DNA of 39,342 nt from Amylibacter sp. GTDB taxonomy: Bacteria > Pseudomonadota > Alphaproteobacteria > Rhodobacterales > Rhodobacteraceae. Below are positions 34,972 through 39,342 of the stretch, piece by piece. Both the position numbers and the translations under genes were made by a program. The notes below the pieces were generated by a model. The model saw only the letters and a program-made list of their open reading frames with translations, was not told where the DNA came from and searched no databases. Location: contig JAESRV010000096.1 of assembly GCA_016764475.1 (NCBI GenBank), forward strand, positions 5,067-44,408, in the 5' to 3' direction. The stretch's first letter is position 1. Each line of letters opens with the position of its first letter.

Positions 34972-35037
34972 TAGAAATACGCACTGGCACTTCCGTAAAA
35001 AAATTGACAGATTGCCACTATATCAATGAGGGGCGAC

Positions 35038-36999
35038 ATGTCTGATAATTTGCAACCAATGTGGGCACCATCACAAGCCCGTATCGAAGCCAGTCTGCTG
35101 GCCAAGTTTATTGCGGCCACTTCCAAACAATCGGGCAACGCGGCCCTGGATTATGATGCCATATGGAACTGGTCAGTTTCATCCCCCATACAGTTCTGGG
35201 ATGCGCTATGGGATTTCTGCGGGGTTATCGGTGATAAATCCGGCCCGGTGATGGCTCAAACCAACACTCTTATAGACACGCAGTTTTTCCCAGACGCAAA
35301 AATCAATTTCGCAGAGAACCTTTTGGGGCACGCAGGCGAAGGCCCATGCATTATCTTTCGCAGCGAAGATGGCAGCCGTACTGAATGGTCATGGGATGAT
35401 CTGAAACAAACCGTTTCAAAACTACAACAGGTCTTAATTGCACAAGGCATAGGGCAGGGCGACCGCGTTGCGGCTTTTGTGCCCAACCTGCCCGAAACCA
35501 TCGCCGCCATGCTGGCCGTCACCAGCCTAGGTGCCGTCTGGTCATCGTGCTCACCTGATTTTGGTTTGAACGGCGTCAAAGACCGCTTTGGTCAAATCGA
35601 ACCCAAAATCCTGTTCACGGCAGATGCCTATCACTACAACGGCAAAACACATTCTTCTTTAGCAGTAGCCGCCCAGCTGGCCCAAGATTTGCCATCCGTG
35701 CAAAAAGTCATTGTTATTCCTTATGTGGAAACATCTGCGGATATTTCTGTTCTGGGCGCAAAAGGCCTGCATTGGGCCGATGCCTTGGCCACATATGAAG
35801 CCAAAGAAATCGCCTATACCCGCGTTGAATTTGCCTCGCCTCTATATATAATGTTCTCATCGGGCACCACAGGCCTGCCCAAATGTATCATCCATTCCGT
35901 TGGCGGCGTGCTGTTGCAGCACTTAAAAGAACACCAGTTGCAATGCGATATTAAACCAAATGACCGCTTGTTCTATTTTACCACATGCGGCTGGATGATG
36001 TGGAACTGGCTGGTCACAGGGCTGGCATCAGGTACCACACTGGTGTTGTTTGACGGCTCACCGTTTTACCCCGACGGTAATATACTGGCCGATATCGCCG
36101 CATCCGAAGGTGTCACCCAATTTGGCACTTCCGCCAAATACATCGACGCTTGCGCCAAAGCGGGCATAAAACCCGTTGAAACCCATGATCTATCCGCCTT
36201 GCGCACAATCCTGTCCACAGGATCACCGCTGGCCCCTGAAGGCTACGACTATATATATAGCGATTGGAAATCCGACGTTTGCCTGTCTTCCGTTGCAGGT
36301 GGCACTGATATTGTCGCTTGTTTCGTCGGCGGCAGCCCGATCAGCCCGGTTTATCGCGGCCAGTGCCAGAAACGCCATCTGGGCATGAACACGCAAGTGT
36401 TCGATGAAAACGGCAATCCTTTGCAGGGCGAACCGGGAGAACTGGTTTGCACATCTGCCCACCCTTCTATGCCCGTAGGTTTCTGGAATGATCCGGATCG
36501 CAAAAAATACAGTGCCGCCTATTTCGAAAAATTCGACAATGTTTGGCACCACGGTGACTGGGTGGAATTAACTGCCCAAGGTGGCATGACCTTCTTTGGT
36601 CGCTCTGACGCGGTATTGAACCCGGGCGGTGTGCGTATCGGCACGGCTGAAATTTACCGGCAAGTCGAGCGTATCGAAGAAGTGCTGGAAGGTTTGGTGA
36701 TCGGGCAGCAATGGGATAACGACGTGCGCGTTGTGTTGTTTGTGCGTTTGCGGGACGGGGCCACACTGGATGAGGCCTTGATCAAACGCATCAAAACCGA
36801 GATCCGCCAAAATGCCACACCGCGCCATGTGCCTGCCAAGGTTATTGCCGTGGCAGACATCCCGCGCACGAAATCCGGTAAAATCACCGAACTGGCCGTG
36901 CGCGATGTGGTGCATGGGCGTGCGGTCAAGAACACTGAAGCCATGGCAAACCCTGAAGCGTTAGAATTGTTCAAGGGCTTGGCAGAACTGCAAAGCTAA
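35038..36999 (+). CDS. Acetoacetyl-CoA synthetase
   Basis: An ANL-superfamily ligase activating acetoacetate with CoA and ATP, used to salvage ketone bodies or polyhydroxybutyrate breakdown products. ATG 35038 with GAGGGG upstream gives 653 residues, the usual length; 35026 is an alternative. Visible are the N-terminal acetyl-CoA synthetase block (SSPIQFWDALWDFCG; FFPDAKINFAENLL), the AMP-binding motif SSGTTGLPKCIIHS (about 274-287), TTCGWMMWNW, and the C-terminal catalytic-lysine motif RTKSGKITE. The neighbouring minus-strand gene overlaps it by four bases at the 3' end. Confidence 0.92.
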   Translation: MSDNLQPMWAPSQARIEASLLAKFIAATSKQSGNAALDYDAIWNWSVSSPIQFWDALWDFCGVIGDKSGPVMAQTNTLIDTQFFPDAKINFAENLLGHAGEGPCIIFRSEDGSRTEWSWDDLKQTVSKLQQVLIAQGIGQGDRVAAFVPNLPETIAAMLAVTSLGAVWSSCSPDFGLNGVKDRFGQIEPKILFTADAYHYNGKTHSSLAVAAQLAQDLPSVQKVIVIPYVETSADISVLGAKGLHWADALATYEAKEIAYTRVEFASPLYIMFSSGTTGLPKCIIHSVGGVLLQHLKEHQLQCDIKPNDRLFYFTTCGWMMWNWLVTGLASGTTLVLFDGSPFYPDGNILADIAASEGVTQFGTSAKYIDACAKAGIKPVETHDLSALRTILSTGSPLAPEGYDYIYSDWKSDVCLSSVAGGTDIVACFVGGSPISPVYRGQCQKRHLGMNTQVFDENGNPLQGEPGELVCTSAHPSMPVGFWNDPDRKKYSAAYFEKFDNVWHHGDWVELTAQGGMTFFGRSDAVLNPGGVRIGTAEIYRQVERIEEVLEGLVIGQQWDNDVRVVLFVRLRDGATLDEALIKRIKTEIRQNATPRHVPAKVIAVADIPRTKSGKITELAVRDVVHGRAVKNTEAMANPEALELFKGLAELQS

Positions 37000-38102
37000 A
37001 AGCCAAACAGCTCTACATAGTCGTCAATAATACTGGAATAGAACGCCTGAACCCGCGCATTCGGTTGACGTATCTCAAACGTGTCAGCGAAAGGACCGTC
37101 TGCCTCTATGTCACTGCCCGACATTTGTGTTAAAATGGCATGCCCGCAAAACGGTACATATATTTCAGAATACCCACCTTCGTGCGCCATCACCAAACGC
37201 CCGTCGCACAGCTCTTCGGCGGCAGTCATAACCATGCCCGTCATGTCTTGAAACGTCTGTGCCGTGGCCATCATGCGTGACAACGGGTCGATTGCTGCGG
37301 CATCATAGCCGCAGGCGATAATAATCACATCAGGGGCGAAATTATCCAAAGCGGGTAAAACCAACCGCTGCATCGTTTCTAAATAGGTCGCGTGCCCCGC
37401 ACCGGGCGGTAGCGGGATATTCATATTATACCCCACACCGTCCCCTGATCCGCAATCCACGGCAGCCCCTGTATCCAGCGGGTAATTATTTTCCTGATGG
37501 ATCGAAATAGTCAGCACATCATCGCGATCATAAAACACGGCCTCGGTGCCATTGCCGTGATGCACATCCCAGTCAACAATAGCCACACGGCTGGTCAAAC
37601 CTTGGGCAAAAGCCGCCTCTACCGCAATCGCGATATTAGACAGCAGGCAAAACCCGTTGGGGAAATCAGGCAGGCAGTGATGGCCAGGCGGGCGTGATAA
37701 AGCGTAAGCATTCTGGCAATCGCCTGCCAACACACTAAACAACGCCCCCTTGACCAACCCGGCTGAAAGGGCCGCAATTTCATATCCGCCTTGCCCGAAA
37801 GGTGCGCGTAAACCCAACTCGCCCCCCCCTGTATCAGACATATTTTTAAAAGCGGTTAAGTAACTGTCAGGGTGTACACGGCGTAAATCTTGCATGCTGG
37901 CAGGTTCTGCTGACTGGCAAAGCAATTCTTTTGCAAGCCCCGTCACATCAATCAGATTTTTCAATCGCCGCTTGGTTTCAGGGTCTTCTGGCAGGCCACC
38001 ACTGGCATAGGGCTGCACATTACCACCAACGGGCTGGGTAAACGCATAATTGCCACCGCCATGCCAGAAACATTTCTCATCCCAGAAAAACCCTGTTTTC
38101 AT
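36996..38102 (-). CDS. Histone-deacetylase-family amidohydrolase (class II type)
   Basis: A 368-residue zinc-dependent deacetylase relative; bacterial members act on acetylpolyamines or other acetylated amines. ATG 38102 (after AAGGGG) gives the family N-terminus MKTGFFWDEKC; the open frame runs upstream to 38267 without support. Active-site features are RPPGHH (H141, H142), DWDVHHGNGT (zinc ligands D179 and H181), and GYDAAAIDPLSRM with the third ligand aspartate. Convergent with acetoacetyl-CoA synthetase, with overlapping stops. Substrate not determinable. Confidence 0.9.
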   Translation of the reverse strand: MKTGFFWDEKCFWHGGGNYAFTQPVGGNVQPYASGGLPEDPETKRRLKNLIDVTGLAKELLCQSAEPASMQDLRRVHPDSYLTAFKNMSDTGGGELGLRAPFGQGGYEIAALSAGLVKGALFSVLAGDCQNAYALSRPPGHHCLPDFPNGFCLLSNIAIAVEAAFAQGLTSRVAIVDWDVHHGNGTEAVFYDRDDVLTISIHQENNYPLDTGAAVDCGSGDGVGYNMNIPLPPGAGHATYLETMQRLVLPALDNFAPDVIIIACGYDAAAIDPLSRMMATAQTFQDMTGMVMTAAEELCDGRLVMAHEGGYSEIYVPFCGHAILTQMSGSDIEADGPFADTFEIRQPNARVQAFYSSIIDDYVELFGF

Positions 38103-38183
38103 CTGTTTTTTCCCCTTAGGTTGCTTTAACGAATCTATGACATGGCTTTGCCTGATCGCAAAGCCGCAATTTAGGGCAGGATT

Positions 38184-38441
38184 TTGAAAAGCATTGACCT
38201 TAGCTATCTGGCGCAAAAGGATAAGCCCTTTGAGGTGGTGGTGACCCCGAAAGCATCGCGCAACCAAATCAAGCTGGATAATACGGATATTAGGGTCTAT
38301 GTCACAACGGTTCCTGAAAATGGCAAAGCAACGGCTGCCGTAATTAAGCTTTTATCTAAAGCGATAGGTGTGCCAAAGAGTAAGTTAAAATTGATACGCG
38401 GTGCCACATCACGGCGTAAAATGTTCCAAATAGAAGGTTAA
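38184..38441 (+). CDS. DUF167 family protein (YggU-like)
   Basis: An 85-residue protein of the YggU/DUF167 family. The signature is VVVTPKASRNQIKLD, VYVTTVPENGKATAAVIKLLSKAIGVPKSKLKLIRGATSRRKMFQI, which matches the family's conserved A-NG-AN/TA and K-L--G--SR-K blocks. The start is a TTG with AGGGCAGG upstream. Function is unknown in the family. It is divergent from the deacetylase gene and six bases ahead of the diacylglycerol kinase gene, so the two form a small unit. Confidence 0.85.
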   Translation: MKSIDLSYLAQKDKPFEVVVTPKASRNQIKLDNTDIRVYVTTVPENGKATAAVIKLLSKAIGVPKSKLKLIRGATSRRKMFQIEG

Positions 38442-38447
38442 AAAGAT

Positions 38448-38819
38448 ATGTTGAAATACCTAAAGCGCGAAACTGCGCGTATTGCAAACCGTGCTGTTCT
38501 GACTTGGGAAGGTATCAAAATCACATGGATAGATGAGCCCAGCTTTTCACAATGGGTTGCGGCCAATATCGTTTCAGCCGCCTTAACCTTTACCCTTGAA
38601 ATGTCGCCAGTTGAACGGGCATTGATTATCGGCTTTGGTTTGTTGGTATTGGTGATGGAACTGATGAACACGGGCATTGAAGCTGCCATTGACCGTATTT
38701 CCGAAGACATTCACCCTTTATCGAAAAAAGCAAAAGATGTGGCATGTGCTGCCGTTACCATGACTGCGATTGCCACAGGGGTGATCTGGGCGATTATAGC
38801 CCTGCCAAAACTGTTGTAA
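38448..38819 (+). CDS. dgkA: Diacylglycerol kinase
   Basis: A small integral-membrane kinase that recycles diacylglycerol to phosphatidic acid. The 123-residue protein has three membrane helices and the signature ELMNTGIEAAIDRIS (E71, N74, E78), then HPLSKKAKDVACAAV, matching the DgkA active site. AAAAAG lies before the ATG at 38448. In alphaproteobacteria it often stands alone; here it follows a DUF167 gene. Confidence 0.93.
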   Translation: MLKYLKRETARIANRAVLTWEGIKITWIDEPSFSQWVAANIVSAALTFTLEMSPVERALIIGFGLLVLVMELMNTGIEAAIDRISEDIHPLSKKAKDVACAAVTMTAIATGVIWAIIALPKLL

Positions 38820-38893
38820 TCCGTTAAGGTTTTATAGGTCCTGACCCTAGGATTCAAGGCTTTAAGGGGAGCATTAATAAGGGAAAGTAGTAA

Positions 38894-38968
38894 TGGTGCT
38901 GCAAGGGAGAATAGAACTCCCGACCTCGTCATTACCAATGACGCGCTCTACCACTGAGCTACTGCAGC
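38894..38968 (-). tRNA. tRNA-Thr (anticodon GGU)
   Basis: Read on the minus strand, 75 bases fold as a cloverleaf: acceptor GCTGCAG/TTGCAGC (last pair G-T), D arm GCTC/GAGC, anticodon arm CGTCA/TGACG with loop TTGGTAA (anticodon GGT), variable AGGTC, T arm GGGAG/CTCCC, and an encoded ACCA end. The T loop is TTCTATT, with T where a purine is normal at position 57. Confidence 0.93.
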
Positions 38969-39098
38969 ACTTCACTGGGGCGGTTTCTATCGTAAAAAAC
39001 ACGAAATGCAAGGGGGTATAGTGACATAATCTATGGCGTCGGCACATAGTCAGTTTATGGGGCTTTGTAAGAGTACTAACTGAATGATCACAGCCCTA

Positions 39099-39302
39099 TC
39101 AAGCCAATAAATCAAACACCTGCCCATCCAGCTGGATGTTAATCTGCGCCTGTGCTGCACCGTCCATCAACGCCCACATGATCTGGCCTGTGGGGCGGTA
39201 GATCACAAACGCCTCATCGCCAGAACGTTCGCCCGCCGCGTTGGCGGTATGCGTGAAGTTTACCTGCTCATTCTCCACGCACAAATACGTGGATGTTAAC
39301 AA
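39099..39302 (-). CDS. Doubtful short ORF
   Basis: A 67-residue frame from TTG 39302, preceded by an in-frame stop at 39327-39329, so it does not run off the window. A GTG further in (MENEQVNFTH) is an alternative start; neither has a clear Shine-Dalgarno. The sequence (GDEAFVIYRPTGQIMWALMDGAAQ and INIQLDGQVFDLL) has a protein-like mix of residues, but I do not recognise it. It could be a small gene, or the remnant of a longer one. Confidence 0.35.
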   Translation of the reverse strand: MLTSTYLCVENEQVNFTHTANAAGERSGDEAFVIYRPTGQIMWALMDGAAQAQINIQLDGQVFDLLA

Positions 39303-39342
39303 AACAACTGGGTCAATTTTGCATGCCTATTCACATATCTGG

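Noticed and set aside
35013-35030. FNR-like site before the acetoacetyl-CoA synthetase gene
   Set aside because: TTGCC-N5-ATCAA has wrong spacing and a mismatched left half.

Overview
The window looks like a chromosomal segment of an alphaproteobacterium of the order Rhodobacterales (Roseobacter-type). The evidence is the gene order ruvC-ruvA-ruvB-(unknown)-ybgC-tolQRAB-pal-cpoB-tilS-ftsH, the small DUF1127 proteins, fhs-folD, an alphaproteobacterial S4 tail, and a Tad pilus locus in which an OmpA-type lipoprotein sits where CpaD would be. Base composition is moderate, with the pilus locus looking more AT-rich by eye. I cannot name the genus.

Layout. 1-305: end of rpsD and a terminator shared with a convergent YeeE/YedE sulfur-compound permease. 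1372-4107: an intergenic region carrying an FNR-like box, then an MFS transporter and a MATE efflux pump in tandem. 4137-6180: methionine sulfoxide reductase A, ribosomal protein L11 methyltransferase and a small one-pass membrane protein. 6205-6999 (minus): three tandem DUF1127 paralogs, each with a small hairpin in its leader. 7191-10458: Holliday junction genes ruvCAB, a protein of unknown function and the YbgC thioesterase, coupled by ATGA overlaps. 10569-15487: the Tol-Pal envelope complex. 15490-18743: tilS and ftsH. 18954-21615: fhs and folD (one-carbon/folate metabolism).

21956-33776 (minus) is a Tad (Flp) type IVc pilus locus. In transcription order it holds the Flp pilin, CpaB/RcpC, the CpaC/RcpA secretin, an OmpA lipoprotein, CpaE/TadZ, CpaF/TadA, TadB, TadC, two TadD-like TPR lipoproteins, the CpaA/TadV prepilin peptidase, and a winged-helix AAA+ ATPase that is not a standard Tad component. 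Hairpins after flp, cpaB and the OmpA gene divide it into probable expression segments. A divergent lytic transglycosylase gene (34108-34971) may serve pilus passage through the wall.

35038-39342: acetoacetyl-CoA synthetase convergent with a class II histone-deacetylase-like amidohydrolase, a DUF167 protein, a diacylglycerol kinase, tRNA-Thr(GGU) on the minus strand, and a doubtful short ORF.

Most of the window is core housekeeping. I found no CRISPR array, insertion sequence, prophage or recognisable defence system. The best leads are the Tad-linked AAA+ protein, the DUF1127 array with its repeated leader hairpin, and the FNR box plus Shine-Dalgarno-masking hairpin in front of the MFS gene.
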